Part shown: piece after piece, positions 1 to 10,885 of the stretch
Layout of the letters: the number at the start of each line of letters is the position of its first letter
Numbering within the stretch: the first letter of the stretch is position 1
Source: Aphrocallistes beatrix
Taxonomy: Eukaryota > Porifera > Hexactinellida > Sceptrulophora > Aphrocallistidae
DNA length: 64,000 nucleotides
Assembly: GCA_963281255.1 (NCBI GenBank)
Contig: OY725490.1
Coordinates: 1,736,001-1,800,000 of the forward strand
Reading direction: 5' to 3'
Position numbers and translations under genes: made by a program
Notes under the pieces: model-generated
The model's input: the letters and a program-made list of their open reading frames with translations, nothing else
Databases searched by the model: none
Told to the model about the DNA's origin: nothing

Positions 1-500
1 CTCTACTATCCAATGAAATTAGAATGGAATGTCATCAACTGGGACACCTCAAACTACTCAGAAGTATCACTATATCCAATATCTACTGTATTTAGGGCTT
101 CAGTTTTAGGATATAATTAATAGCCACCGATTGGCTGTAGACACTGACTGGAATGTGTCATAACCACTTTCTTGAATTCTAGATCATTTAGTACTTATTC
201 CTAGAGTAGGGAATATCTTACATTGGAACTATTGAGGTCTCCACCTGACCGCCTGTCCGCTGCTTGGTAGGTCCAAGGACAAATCCAATGGGAAGATTCT
301 TAAAATTTAAATTACATAATAATAGGCGAGACCTGAGACAATTATACTTTCTTAATATACAGAACTTTTTGTATAGCATTATAAATAGGTTTCTAAGAAT
401 CGTTAATGAAAATAGATGAGAAGCAATCAGAAACCCATAACAATAATTTATTCAAGAAATGACGTAAATCATAGAATCAACTATAAAGTGAGTAATTTAC
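1..500 (-). other. Intron of an NHL gene lying off the left edge (gene 0)
   Basis: This stretch precedes (in minus-strand sense, follows) a first-exon block with donor at 500/501, so it should be the 5'-UTR intron of a further NHL gene to the left. It is similar in order to the intron of NHL gene 2 (23290-24360): the first 100 bases match 23291-23400 closely, and a second stretch around 240-420 matches 24190-24360. The coding exon itself is outside the window, so its existence is inferred from the array pattern. Confidence 0.6.
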
Positions 501-905
501 CTGAAAACGTTGATAAGAACAGTAATCTGAAGTTAAAATAAACTTTGAAATGTTTGATATTGAATAGAACAAATGTAGAGTAATGGATTGAGTTTATACA
601 TCAATTTATGCTATTTATATAGAAACTGAGCTAGTGTAAGACTATACTGGAGCTAGTACACAGATAGAATAGACCTTGTAACATCTCAGATTACAGACCA
701 TCAACTCACATTCAAAGATAGAAGTAATTATAATACAGTCTCTACCATGAACGACCAAATACACACACTAGATCCTTAAAGAAGTCCATGGTCCATCTAA
801 GACCTACTGGCATGGAAAAGCAACCATCATTGTATGAATTCTCTTTCTAGCTCCTAGCACGGTATATGGACTCTGTAATAGCTCCGTTCCTGTCGTAGGA
901 TATGT
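501..905 (-). promoter_or_regulatory. Promoter and untranslated exon 1 of NHL gene 0
   Basis: This is one of seven near-identical blocks, one upstream of each NHL gene and all in the same orientation. Read on the minus strand it has a conserved upstream region (622-905), a TATA box (TATATAAATA, 612-621), then about 90 nt without ATG ending in a consensus donor CAG|GTAAAT at 501/500. The matching block of gene 2 continues in the same way past 900. The TSS is inferred to lie about 30 nt below the TATA box. Confidence 0.65.
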
Positions 906-1140
906 AGACGCAGAGATAGAATTAAGAACAGAAAACAGACAAGGAAGCGACTACAAATCTTTAACACCGAAGAGCTGACGCTGTTGTTAGAACGACAATT
1001 CATGCAAAAGCAAACAGGTAGAATTTAAGCCTTTTGTTAATAATTAATCCAATAACACAAGTGAGTATAGATGCCTAAAGACTTACTAGGATTTCAACGA
1101 AGGAAATATATAGTACGTAATCTAAGTTGGCTGATGCTAG

Positions 1141-1215
1141 GGGCATGCCTAATTTCCGGGACGGGACCGTCCCGGAAAATCTAGATACCTAATTTCCGGG
1201 ACGGGACGGGTCAAC
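1141..1215. repeat. Miniature palindromic repeat (GCATGCCTAATTT family)
   Basis: GCATGCCTAATTTCCGGGAC is followed by its inverted and direct echoes (GGGACGGGACCGTCCCGG). It belongs to the same family as the cleaner palindrome at 28044-28130. It is a very small non-autonomous element or decayed inverted repeat. The 750 bases after it hold no gene that I can support. Confidence 0.5.
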
Positions 1216-1999
1216 GCGTGCTAAGGAGTCTTTCGTGACTCAGTCATACATATCACGGGGGTTAAAGCTGATCAATTCAACTGATTTCTATCATCATATT
1301 GTAACGAATACGTTAGTTACCTATTGGGTGGTCGCAACAGACTTAGTAGAGACAATAGGCGTAGTCTTTCATACGGATTGTAACCAATTTAGATAGACGA
1401 TTGTGTAGGTTTCCAACCCCATTTCTCTTACTTAACTTGTATCTCTATATTATCTATCAAGCTCACTATTTCCCTTGAGTTTACGTGATAGTCCTCGTGA
1501 CAATATTACTAAATGGAATTCCCAATCATACATATTCTGACCTATCATTTTACCATGGTAATTATTTATCTGATTAGCAAATCAATTCTCGACGTTGCTG
1601 ATCCACCACTGATTGGTGACCTTATTTCTACGTGGAGTTGTGAACAGGTGGCTTTCATTATGGTTCATTATGGTCTGCCTAACTCCACTGCTGAGGCAAT
1701 CAGATTCTTCGCTATGCCAATAATGTCCTGAGTATGAGCATCAACCAATCAGTTTCCTCTTATCAGAGGACACTCTTTCACTCTAGTGTGATTTCCTAAG
1801 AATTTGCAGAATTATCAAACGATTGAATTTGTCATCGGCACAATGCAGTGCACACGTTAACATTTATTTCGTGCCACCATCCTCAAACTAGAGTCTATTT
1901 TTAGGTCAATTTATTTTAAAATCCCATATACCGTCTTTCCCTGAATCCGGGGGTTAGATAAGATGCGAACATTTTAAGGTAACCATTTGTTATGGCTAG

Positions 2000-2252
2000 T
2001 TGCATTAACGACTACTCTTAGTGATTATCCGAACACATTATTTCAGTTATCCGGACACATTATTTCAGTTATCCGGACACATTATTTTAGTTATCCGGAC
2101 ACATTATTTCAGTTATCCGAACACATTATTTCAGTTATCCGGACACATTATTTTCACAAATTCGATTGAAAAGTGTTTGATAAAATGAGTGGTACTCGAA
2201 CACACTGTTCGGATAATCGAGGTGTCGGATAATCGAGGGTCTACTGTATATG
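2000..2252. repeat. pogo/mariner-like miniature element with a 22-bp tandem array
   Basis: About six copies of a 22-bp unit (core TTATTTCAGTTATCCGGACA) run from 2026 to 2155. The right end, 2205-2250, reads on the minus strand as TACAGTAGACCCTCGATTAT, a typical terminus of pogo/Tigger-like miniature elements. The tandem units look like amplified copies of part of the terminal sequence. The small open frame across it is a repeat artefact. Confidence 0.55.
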
Positions 2253-2621
2253 CTCGAACAGCTGTCTTCCTCTAATAGTCCCACTAAGATGTTGGAGGTA
2301 AAATCTGTTAATACTTTATAGCAAATTACTAAATCAAGTTTCCCGGGGGGGGGGGGCAGGTTAATTCGTTACAGTTGAGATCAATAACAAGATATTCAAA
2401 TATCATTCTGGATTTGAATCTAGACTGTCACTAGGATTTATCCATTTCCCTTTTACTCACATAGCATGCTCCACCAGCTATTTATACTCGCTTCATTCTC
2501 AATCCTTCCCACTCGCTATCCTCTCTTCCTCGATGACGACCCTTCATCAGATCATGGTTTTATCTAGGATTTTCCAGTCCGGCACTGTTTTGAAGGTGTT
2601 AAAAGTTATATGGCACCCAAA

Positions 2622-2756
2622 CAGGGGTTTATCTTGTAATTCCAGGGGTGATGGCAACCCAGCACCAAAATTGAATCACACCGCAAGCACCTTGGCTCCT
2701 CGAACGATACCAGACTAGCACCTATAAGTGCCGGCCGAGCACCTAGATAAACCCCT
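2622..2756. repeat. Miniature inverted-repeat element, 135 bp
   Basis: It starts CAGGGGTTTATCT and ends with the exact reverse complement AGATAAACCCCTG. The CAGGGG terminus resembles hAT-type miniature elements, but I do not see a clear 8-bp target duplication. No coding capacity. Confidence 0.55.
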
Positions 2757-3159
2757 GATTCAGACCTGCGTCCTACCTCCATAGTCTACGGTCCCTACCT
2801 CTCCATCTGGTCCCACACGGCTCAGATACAGCGGCTCTGCTATCGGTTCGTGGGAGCGGACACTATTTGTGATGCTCCATGAAGAAGTCAACTTGACAGT
2901 GAGTCTATAAAGGTGGAACTAACACTATTCGCAAATTGTATGCCATACTTATCGGGGTTTAATGCATATAATGTTATTTAAACGATGTTTCTTTCTGGAC
3001 TTTTAGTGGGTGTCCAGGAATGTCAAAAAATGTCAAGGATTTGTTCAAAAAACAAACGAACTCTAGCCATCCTAATCTATAAGACAGCAGTGCCTACTGA
3101 TCATACGACCCATTTGATTGGCTCAGAGTGGTCATGCAGGTGAAGATCAGTATGCATTA

Positions 3160-3317
3160 TTTCATAGAACTCGGATAAGACGTACCTCTCCAGGTAGCGG
3201 AAAAGTACGTACTATCCGTAAGCACGCACTAACCGAGTTGATATTACATAGGAATCTATATATTAAATGAATTTTGTTTCAGAGAATGAGTACGTACTAA
3301 CCGAGTTCTACTGTATT
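3160..3317. repeat. Miniature element (ACGTACTAACCGAGTT family), copy 1
   Basis: It shares its internal order with the copy at 49247-49419: repeated TACGTACTA motifs, a middle GATATTACATAGGAATCTAT, and a terminus reading TACAGTAGAACTCGGTTAGT on the minus strand. The left terminus is degraded here. mariner/pogo-like, non-autonomous. Confidence 0.55.
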
Positions 3318-5160
3318 TCCAAAAGCAATTTGACATCCAGGCAGGCCATTTTATATCGTCCCGATCCTTTTGATTTTTAAACGAATCTTCTTGTGATGTA
3401 TACTAATGAATAAGCAGAAGCTTCGCTCTTTTCCGATGCTCGAATAACGAACATATCTTGCCTCCGTGATTCGACGTATCACAATCGAGCAATATATGTC
3501 GTACATCTCACCTAAGTACAAGCGAGCAACACAAGCTTTGAGTTCGGAGTGAGTGGGGTGAGTTTGAGTCTAAGCTTGTACTGATATATGAGCTGGACAT
3601 GATGCTGCTACCATTGTAAGGTCTGCTCTCTGCTCTAACGACCGAGTTAAGCACTTCGTTCTACTTTGATAGCACAGCTCAGGTGAGTTCGAATTCATCA
3701 GTTTTAATCGCATTGACACGTATACAAGTTGGACGAAAAAAGATTGTGTTACAGTACTTATATCCTACAAATTATCGCGTCGGGTTAATGACCTAACTTC
3801 TAGTGGTGGGAGTGTGAACTGTGCCACTTCGGTGCTAGCGTATAGATCAGGACCTGTACCACTGGTCCGGTTGGTTAGGTACAAACCGGATTACTTCGAA
3901 AATCGGGGCGCCGGGGCTGTGGATAGGTGACCGGCACTCTCACTCCTCTCTAGAACCACAAATCCAGGATAATCTTTTCGGATCAAATTTACCGAATCCG
4001 AATATGATTATGGAACTGAACCCGATCAGAAACAACAAACTTATATTCTAGACAGACTAAAGTGCATAAATGCACTAAATATATTGCAAAATTGCACTGA
4101 ACAATCTCTGTTTTGGTGTTTGGTGCTGAATGGAATTTCTCTAGCGCCAAGACAGTCTCCGGCGAAATTAGACTTCTGCGTTCATTAAGCGTTAGTCCAC
4201 CTTAATCACGAACCAGAACCAGAACCCGATTCCAACTCTGCTGGATACTCATCCAAATAACCAGGACATGGAACAATCGCAGCCCTCTTACTTGTAATAT
4301 CACTAGATAGATAAGTAGCCTGAGTGAGTTCAGTAGATTTGGCATAAGTTATCACTCAAATTATATTTCTCGTCATTTCACTTAGCTCCACTAATTGTGT
4401 CGCTTAACGCCAACTGGATAGTCTCTTTAATCAACAGAATTTATTCGGCTGCAACATTGTTATTGTGTCATACCTTCAGAATTCAATTCTCATAACTCAG
4501 TGGCTGGTTATAGCAGTTATACATTGATTATGGATTTTGCTAACTCATTTCTGGTTAAGTCATTTGTGGCGGGGAAACCTTAGAAATAAGGAGTCCATCC
4601 TATAAATAGAATGGACCCCAGGTTATTGTCAGGATTTATATAATGGAGTAGTCGTGTGTAATCAGTGTTCTGTTTTAGTTATACTCTACCTGCTGGCATT
4701 CTCTGGAAGTTACTCTTGTAAGCTAGAATGAGTAGTCCTTAAAAATAATTGTGGAATTCACATACGCACAATTATTGAAATTATTTGCAAGCTAATTATA
4801 AGTTCCTTGTACTATTGTAACTGCTTGATCACATACCTATGCCTCCTAAAGATCTACGGCCTCATTCACTAAATGCTTGCACGGAATAAGAAAATTATAG
4901 AATTGACCTGAAAATTAGTTCATAATACTAATTCGAAATTCAGTAAATAATGCATTTACAGAAGAGAATAAAAGGAAGCTCAAACTGTGGGAAAAGTGAA
5001 ACAAAACATACCATACCTTAAAGTAGAAACATAGTATTATGATTATATAAAACATTTCTTAAAAAATTATACAGATACATATATCACAAACAAATTTGAC
5101 ACAAATTTCGAAGAACAGAAAAAAAGAACATCTCAAATGATTGGAAAATGATATTAACAA
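3318..5160. other. Intergenic stretch without a supportable gene
   Basis: AT-rich sequence with no long frame. It holds a piece of an ACCGG/CGGGGCGCC element near 3870-3930 (related to 7193-7262), and near 4560-4620 an inverted copy of a dispersed repeat whose other copies lie at 23030-23110, 55130-55210 and 63950-64000 (motif CTATTTATAGTAAA plus CCGCCCAAAATG). Confidence 0.4.
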
Positions 5161-5196
5161 ACATAAATATAATTTCAGAACATTTTAAAGACGTGG

Positions 5197-5267
5197 GACT
5201 TCATGGCCGAATGGTTAGCGCACTGAGTCAATAATAAAGTGACGCAGGTTCGAATCGCAAGCAAGTC
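5197..5267 (+). ncRNA. tRNA-like / tRNA-derived repeat, copy 1
   Basis: It has an A-box-like TGGCCGAATGGTTAGCGCA and a B-box GGTTCGAATC at the usual spacing for a tRNA. Outer ends GACTT and AAGTC can pair. The anticodon arm is abnormal: an 8-bp stem (5223-5230 with 5240-5247, one A.G mismatch) closing a 9-nt loop. The T stem pairs poorly. More likely a tRNA-derived SINE or pseudo-tRNA than a working tRNA. It lies in a ~136-bp tandem duplication with the next entry. Confidence 0.45.
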
Positions 5268-5332
5268 AACAAATTTTCAGTATTCCATAGTAACAAACAT
5301 AAATATAATTTTAGAACATTTTAAAGACGTGC

Positions 5333-5403
5333 GACTTCATGGTCGAGTGGTTAGTGCACTGAGTCGATAAAGAAGCGACGCAGGTTCGAATCCCAAGTAA
5401 GTC
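5333..5403 (+). ncRNA. tRNA-like / tRNA-derived repeat, copy 2
   Basis: Second unit of the ~136-bp tandem duplication. The A-box-like segment is TGGTCGAGTGGTTAGTGCA and the B-box is GGTTCGAATCC. The elongated anticodon-like arm is kept (5359-5366 with 5376-5383). Compared with copy 1, its closing pair has changed from A-T to G-C, a compensatory change. It could be transcribed by RNA polymerase III, but no terminator or end tail was established. Confidence 0.45.
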
Positions 5404-5689
5404 AACAAATTTTAAGTGTTCCAAAGGAACAAACTGACTTGATAGCAAAGGAGCGGAGAGTGGGAAAAAATCCAAATAAAAAAGAAACACAGAAAATTTT
5501 ACAAAAAAGGAATAAATACACACTGATTACTCTAGGAGTAAAGGAAACATAGAGTTAATTGACTAAAAGGGGAATTCCAAACATAATGAAACAGGGAAGG
5601 ATCTGTCGATAATGGCACCGAAAATAAAGGAGGAGTGTGTCCCATTACGGAGAAAGATTGGAAAGGGTTGGAACAAAATGTATTTTGTC

Positions 5690-6330
5690 CACAAAATAAA
5701 TACTACAGAGAATCGTTACTTGGTGGAGGATTGAAAAGAGTCACCCAATATGCCAATTCTCCACATAATACCACAAAATATCCTCTCCAGGTGGGGGGAT
5801 TTAAAAGAGTTGCCCAAAATGCCTGTTCTCCACATAATGCCACAGTGCCCCCCTCGTGGTGGGGGGATATAAAATGCTTACCCAAAATGCCTGTTCTCTA
5901 CATAATGCCACAGAGTGCCCCCTCATGGTGGGGGATTGAAAAGAGTTTCCCAAAATGCCACAGAGTGCCCCCTCTTGGTGGAGGATTGAAAATGCTTACC
6001 CAAAATGCCTGTTCTCCATATAATGCCACAAAGTACCCCCTCTTGGTGGGGGGATTGAAAATGCTTACCCAAAATGCCTGTGCTCCCTCATGGTGGGGGG
6101 ATTGAAAAGAGTTGCCCAAAATGCCAGTTCTCCACATAATGCCATAGCGCACCTCTTCTTGGAGGGGGATTGAGAAGAGTTGTCACAGAGCTCCTCCTCT
6201 TGGTCGAGGAGTTGAAGGGGGTTAGCCTACATCCATGCTCTCCACACAGTGCCACAGAGCACCATCTCTTGATGGAGAAATTGAAAAAGACAACCAAAAT
6301 ATCTCTTCTTCACATAATGCCAGAAGGTTC
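5690..6330. repeat. Minisatellite, about nine degenerate units of ~65-70 bp
   Basis: Units contain CTCCACATAATGCCACA, a C-run/G-run hairpin such as CCCCCTCTTGGTGGGGGGAT, and TGAAAATGCTTACCCAAAAT. Unit length varies by indels, and the last units (after 6150) are more diverged. Both strands are open in several frames only because of the repeat, so the small frames here are not genes. Confidence 0.85.
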
Positions 6331-7192
6331 CCACGTTTGTTGCTTGTCTGCGATGTCACTGATCCCGAGAAAGGGCAATTGGAAATAGAAGAGACTGGAA
6401 ATATGATTATTCTGCTAGCGGCGATCGCGAATTTTAAAAGGGGGAAATGTAGATTGTCTGGCAGGATGTTGTCCTTGTTAGAGATTTGGGCGGATATCTG
6501 TTGGATAGTTTGTCAGACCCGGGAACCTGACCCGTACGGACGTATTTGAGCATCCCAGCCGGCACAAGGCTGATCTAGCGGTCAAAGGAATCGTCTGTAG
6601 GTTAGAACTCAATTATCCATTGAGGATTCTTTTAGTGGATTTTCGCAATTATTGACGGCGACCAGGATGTATATGGGAGTATGTATTTTGTATTAATATT
6701 CCGAAGGTGTTAAAACTTATAAATCACTTATCAGGATTAGATAGTATAGTATCATTATTTAGGAGCATTCAGTAAAGGAAACCGTCAGTCCCCACTGTTC
6801 CCAATAAATCTTTGGAACATGCATCTGCGTAAAGTTGAGGATGAAGATCGTACCAATAACCAAATCGAAGGATTTCATCGTGGAATTCAATCCCTTATTG
6901 GTGCTCAAGTGCTCAAGTGCAAAAGGTGCCCGATTAATTAGATTCAAAGTACAATTTTTTAATGAAATCAATGTAACACCTATGAAACAGACTGACTGTG
7001 TAGTATGTACATACGTATGTACTATACAAGGGCGAAACAACAGGGCCAGCGGGTATGTGGGAGCCGTGTCACTTTCTGGAGTGGTCTTGGTATAAAATAA
7101 TGATTGAGGATGCTAGTTTACACGGACCCAAGATTATTTCTCTTTAAAATGCTCTGTTTTTGTCACGAGCTATAGCTATACTAACTTGATAC

Positions 7193-7262
7193 AGTACATC
7201 TAATCACTCGAAAACCGGGGCGCCCAGCTCTGGTCCCGAGGTGCCCCGGTTTTCGGAAGTGG
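7193..7262. repeat. 70-bp hairpin miniature element
   Basis: TACAGT at the left and ACTGTA at the right bracket a strong hairpin: CGAAAACCGGGGCGCC, a short loop, then GGTGCCCCGGTTTTCG. It belongs to the TACAGT...ACTGTA class of pogo/mariner-like miniature elements. A relative is near 3880-3930. Confidence 0.6.
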
Positions 7263-7921
7263 ACTGTATTGATATTTGGTTAAAGTGGTAATTTGGCAAA
7301 GATTCCATTAGCCAAAATTGTCCAAATAAATCAGACCAACCGTACATTGCCTCAGCTCTGTATTTAGAACTGAGATTTTGATTGGATCGATGTGTATCAT
7401 AGAAATCTTGATTTTCATCATTCTTGTGACTAGCATACTTTGGTCAGAAAGTAGTAAAAATACATTACGGAATCAAAATGTTTGGTAGGAATTCTTATTT
7501 CAGTGACAGAGCAACAGAATACTTCTATTTGATAAGTATACACAGTGACAAGTGGAGACTAGAAATTAGGATAGATTAGATGAATAAAAAGAAAATAAAA
7601 ACTTAGATTCCTTCTTTGATGAGGAAAATTTCGATCGCTACAAAAGCAAACAATTTTTATTTCTCAAAAATTAAACAGTAAGCACAGCAAGAGTATTGCT
7701 TGAATCCCACAGTTTTAAAATCTAATTTATAGAATCAGTTGAGCAAAATATATTTTCAAATAGGAATAGACAAGTATAAATTCTAGAAAGGGAAGATATA
7801 TCACTAACAAAGAATAACTATAAAGCAACAATAATTCAACACAATATCTAGAATTTGAGAGTTGAAAAGGAACAGATTCCAGTCTTCTAGGAGTAGAGGG
7901 AGAAAATTGCAAGAAGTAGCA
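7263..7921 (-). other. 3' flank / 3' UTR of NHL gene 1
   Basis: Downstream of the gene on the minus strand. The ~180 bases next to the stop are conserved after every NHL gene (motifs TCTTCTAGG, ACTAACAAAGAATAACTATA and TGAGCAAAATATATTTTCAA, plus-strand reading), so they are probably 3' UTR. The remainder has no gene. Confidence 0.5.
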
Positions 7922-9136
7922 TTAATATTTCTGAAAGCAACCATCTTCATTATCATTCACACAAATAATAGAATCACTATTGTCTAGTGCTATACCGAAT
8001 AAGAAGCTGAGATGTCCTCTGCCTAATGAGTGCTTAAGGACTCCATTAGGAGAGAAAATAAGGATTTCTGAAGTTTCAGCATTTGATTGGTCAGAAATAA
8101 GAAAGTTGCCTTTGGAATCCAAAGTGAAAAACACGGCTCCAATCATTGGCTGTCTCTGTCCAGTTAGCTGAATTGTTCTCTGATATTGACATTCTTTGTT
8201 ATAGCAGTATATCTCATTCTGACCTTGAGGTATTATGAAAATAGAATTAGAATAGATCTTAATGTCCCTTGGCAAAGTTATTTCACCATCAGCAAACATT
8301 TTTATGTAAATTAGATCTGAATCAAATATTTGAATTCGCTGGCAGATAAAATCACACACATAAACTAATCCTTCTTCATAACACAGACCTTTTATTTCAA
8401 TAAAACAACCTGATGTAGTACCTCGTGATCCTGTTTGCTTCGAGAACTTTCCGGATTTATGGAACTTTAGTAAATAACTCTCCCAATCAGTGACAAACAC
8501 TTCCTTCTCAGATAAACAAATGCCATAAGGTTCTTTCAGCTGATCATGTGTGAATGATCTCAGAAATTCTCCGTTTAAACTCATTACCTGTATGCAATGG
8601 TTGCTGTTATCTGCTATATATACTTCATTCACTTTGCTATCAATAGCTATTCCTCTAGGATTATCAAAATTTCCATTCCCAGTACCTCTTGGGCAACTCT
8701 TCAGTATTGGATTCTCCCTCCCGACATATTCAGGAATTAATTCAATCAGATCTGTTTCTTCTATAGCTTTCAGAATTCGTTCTGAAAAACAACGAAACTC
8801 AATCAAATTCAAAGTTCCAACAGTTACCTTCAACTCTTCTTTAGCTTTTATTTGTACATCGAAAGTTGATTTAATTAGTTCAAGGTTTTCTCCTAGCAAA
8901 TTGCTGGTCATTGTTGCGAGTGCATTCTCTTTCATAATTCTCAATTGTTGGATGGCTTCGTCTAATTCTAAATTCTTGTCGTGTGCTGTCTTCATAGCTG
9001 TCAGTTGAGACAACAAATCGTGTCTTCGCTTATTTAAAGCCTGAAACAATTCATTAAATGTTTGAGTAATGACTCTGTACAGAACTTCGAACTGTGCATC
9101 GAAATTAATTTCTCTTCCAACTCTAGCTTCAGCCAT
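7922..9136 (-). CDS. NHL gene 1: coiled-coil/six-blade NHL protein
   Basis: 404 aa, intact, complete in one exon. Residues 1-135 are helical and coiled-coil-like, with heptad-rich stretches around 15-75 and 85-135. Residues 145-404 hold about six NHL repeats, the clearest being NPRGIAIDSKVNEVYIAD at 159-176. It looks like the C-terminal half of TRIM-NHL proteins (TRIM2/3/71, Brat), but there is no RING, B-box or zinc-binding cluster, so ubiquitin-ligase activity is not expected. NHL propellers bind RNA or protein on one face. The ATG follows a likely acceptor (CTAAAATTAG|) by 10 nt, which fixes the start. Variable residues after the blade motifs (N177, W218, F263, D395) differ from the paralogues. 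Ligand unknown. Confidence 0.9.
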   Translation of the reverse strand: MAEARVGREINFDAQFEVLYRVITQTFNELFQALNKRRHDLLSQLTAMKTAHDKNLELDEAIQQLRIMKENALATMTSNLLGENLELIKSTFDVQIKAKEELKVTVGTLNLIEFRCFSERILKAIEETDLIELIPEYVGRENPILKSCPRGTGNGNFDNPRGIAIDSKVNEVYIADNSNHCIQVMSLNGEFLRSFTHDQLKEPYGICLSEKEVFVTDWESYLLKFHKSGKFSKQTGSRGTTSGCFIEIKGLCYEEGLVYVCDFICQRIQIFDSDLIYIKMFADGEITLPRDIKIYSNSIFIIPQGQNEIYCYNKECQYQRTIQLTGQRQPMIGAVFFTLDSKGNFLISDQSNAETSEILIFSPNGVLKHSLGRGHLSFLFGIALDNSDSIICVNDNEDGCFQKY

Positions 9137-9146
9137 TGTACAGAAT

Positions 9147-10609
9147 CTAATTTTAGAAATATGTAGTTTTACTCTCCACCTCTGATTAAATGTTCTTACA
9201 AATTTACTGTTAACGGAGGTTCAATGAATTAGGAAACTAAAAAATATCCATTAATATTCGATATATTATTCTATTCAAATTCTAGATAATTGGTATTTAT
9301 TTTAATGTAATTCTGGAGTTGACTTCTATTGAATCCCCTCCTTATTTGAATACTAGATTAAAGGAATACTCTACAATGGAACCCTTTAGATCATATTAAT
9401 CCTTACTCCCTATATCATACCCTGTCACATTATACCTGATACCTTCCAAGGCCCGTGAGAATGGGAGATATCCAGGACTGGACCTTGTAGGGCCAGTAAA
9501 TTGAATTTCAAATAGTAATAATTTGTCTGAATTTAGATTAGACATTGAGTGGTAGATTGCAGTGTAAGATCTTACTTGTGAAATTTGTTAAAGATGGAAC
9601 TGCATTATTCACAGTAACGCTCGTAAGGACATAGATATGGATCAGTATTACCAGATGAGTTGTTTAGTTCATGCCACATACCTTCAAATGTTCATGTTAA
9701 ATCAAAGAAGTATTTTACCACGCTCATGCCAAAGTAATTCTTGCCATATTCATGTCAACTCAAAGATTCATGAAAATGGTCAAATCTATGAACTTAGTTT
9801 CATGACATAATGCCAACATGATAAAAGCGGGACATGGCGTTATGTGATAGAAGTATTACAGTACAACCTCGCTAATCCAAACAGCTCAGTGCCAATGATC
9901 GAAAGAATTGTTTGAATTGGTGAATTTGTTCCGATTAGTGAAATAGTACTAATTCAATGGGATATTAACTATAATAAATTTATATTGTTAGAATCTTAAA
10001 ATGTTATTTGTTATGATTGCTTTTTAACGAGTTTTCTCAATCATTGAAAGATATAATATGAAACACGTTGATTTAAAGCATAGAAGCGGATAAAATTATA
10101 TTTCGGGTGTTTTGATTGTAAGAATGGAGTGTTCGGACTAGCGAGGGCACACTGTATACATAAAATCCAAAGGAATGGAATTAAATAGGGAATTTTAAAA
10201 AACCTGGGATACTTATTAAAATTAACTCACTTGAAGAGCAAAACTCTTCTTCAAGACGAAATATTTTCTGCTTTTACTACCATATGGCACATATCACGAG
10301 TTATCTCCGGTGTATGATGGAATTGGTGGTACGATATGGCACAATTTGGAAATGTTAAACCTTGTGAGAGAGCATTCTTGTTGAAAGATTATAAAGCGAG
10401 TAATTCAAATTGAAATAAAAACTTACAAATTATATGCGTTTGACTCAATAAATACTAGATTAGCATTATGACCATTTGTAGGGTAAATTCTAGGGTGAAC
10501 GGATACTTTGGTCCATGCAATGTAGATATGAATATTAATTAAAAGTTAAAAGGCTTAGCATTCAAGCAATGACAAAATCATACAATAAACTATAAAGTGA
10601 ACAATTTAC
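9147..10609 (-). other. 5'-UTR intron of NHL gene 1 (1463 nt)
   Basis: Donor GTAAAT at 10609 and acceptor AG at 9148/9147 on the minus strand are inferred from conservation of both sites in all copies. The interior resembles the intron of NHL gene 6 (9410-9840 matches 49670-50100) and contains a miniature element at 9857-10157. No transcript evidence is available. Confidence 0.55.
9857..10157. repeat. pogo/mariner-like miniature element, ~300 bp
   Basis: Ends TACAGTACAACCTCGCTAAT and (minus strand) TACAGTGTGCCCTCGCTAGT form terminal inverted repeats beside TA dinucleotides. AT-rich interior without a transposase. It lies in the intron of NHL gene 1. Confidence 0.65.
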
Positions 10610-10885
10610 CTGAAAACGTTGATAAGAACAGTAATCTGAAGATAGAATAAACTTTGAAATGTTTGATATTGAATAGAACAAATGTAGAGTAAATGGATTG
10701 AGTTTATACATCAATTTATGCTATTTATACAGAAACTGAGCTAGTGTAAGACTATACTGGAGCTAGTACACAGATAGAATAGACCCCTTGTACCATCTCA
10801 GATTACAGACCATCAACTCACATTAAAAGATAGAAGTAACTATAATACAGTCTCTACCATGAACGACCAAATACACACACTAGAT
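10610..10885 (-). promoter_or_regulatory. Promoter and exon 1 of NHL gene 1
   Basis: Conserved block: donor CAG|GTAAAT at 10610/10609 and TATA-type GTATAAATA at 10722-10730, with an upstream conserved segment to about 10885. From there the sequence jumps to material that in the gene 3 block lies ~300 bp further upstream, so part of the upstream region is deleted here. Confidence 0.65.

Noticed and set aside
1513-1731. 72-aa open frame
   Set aside because: No family resemblance or signal beyond chance in AT-rich sequence; no conservation with other array units.
2026-2155. CRISPR-like direct repeats
   Set aside because: Head-to-tail 22-bp units with no spacers, in a eukaryotic context and inside a miniature element.
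5635-6549. Overlapping open frames of 70-156 aa on both strands
   Set aside because: They follow the minisatellite; no codon bias, conflicting strands, repeat-driven.
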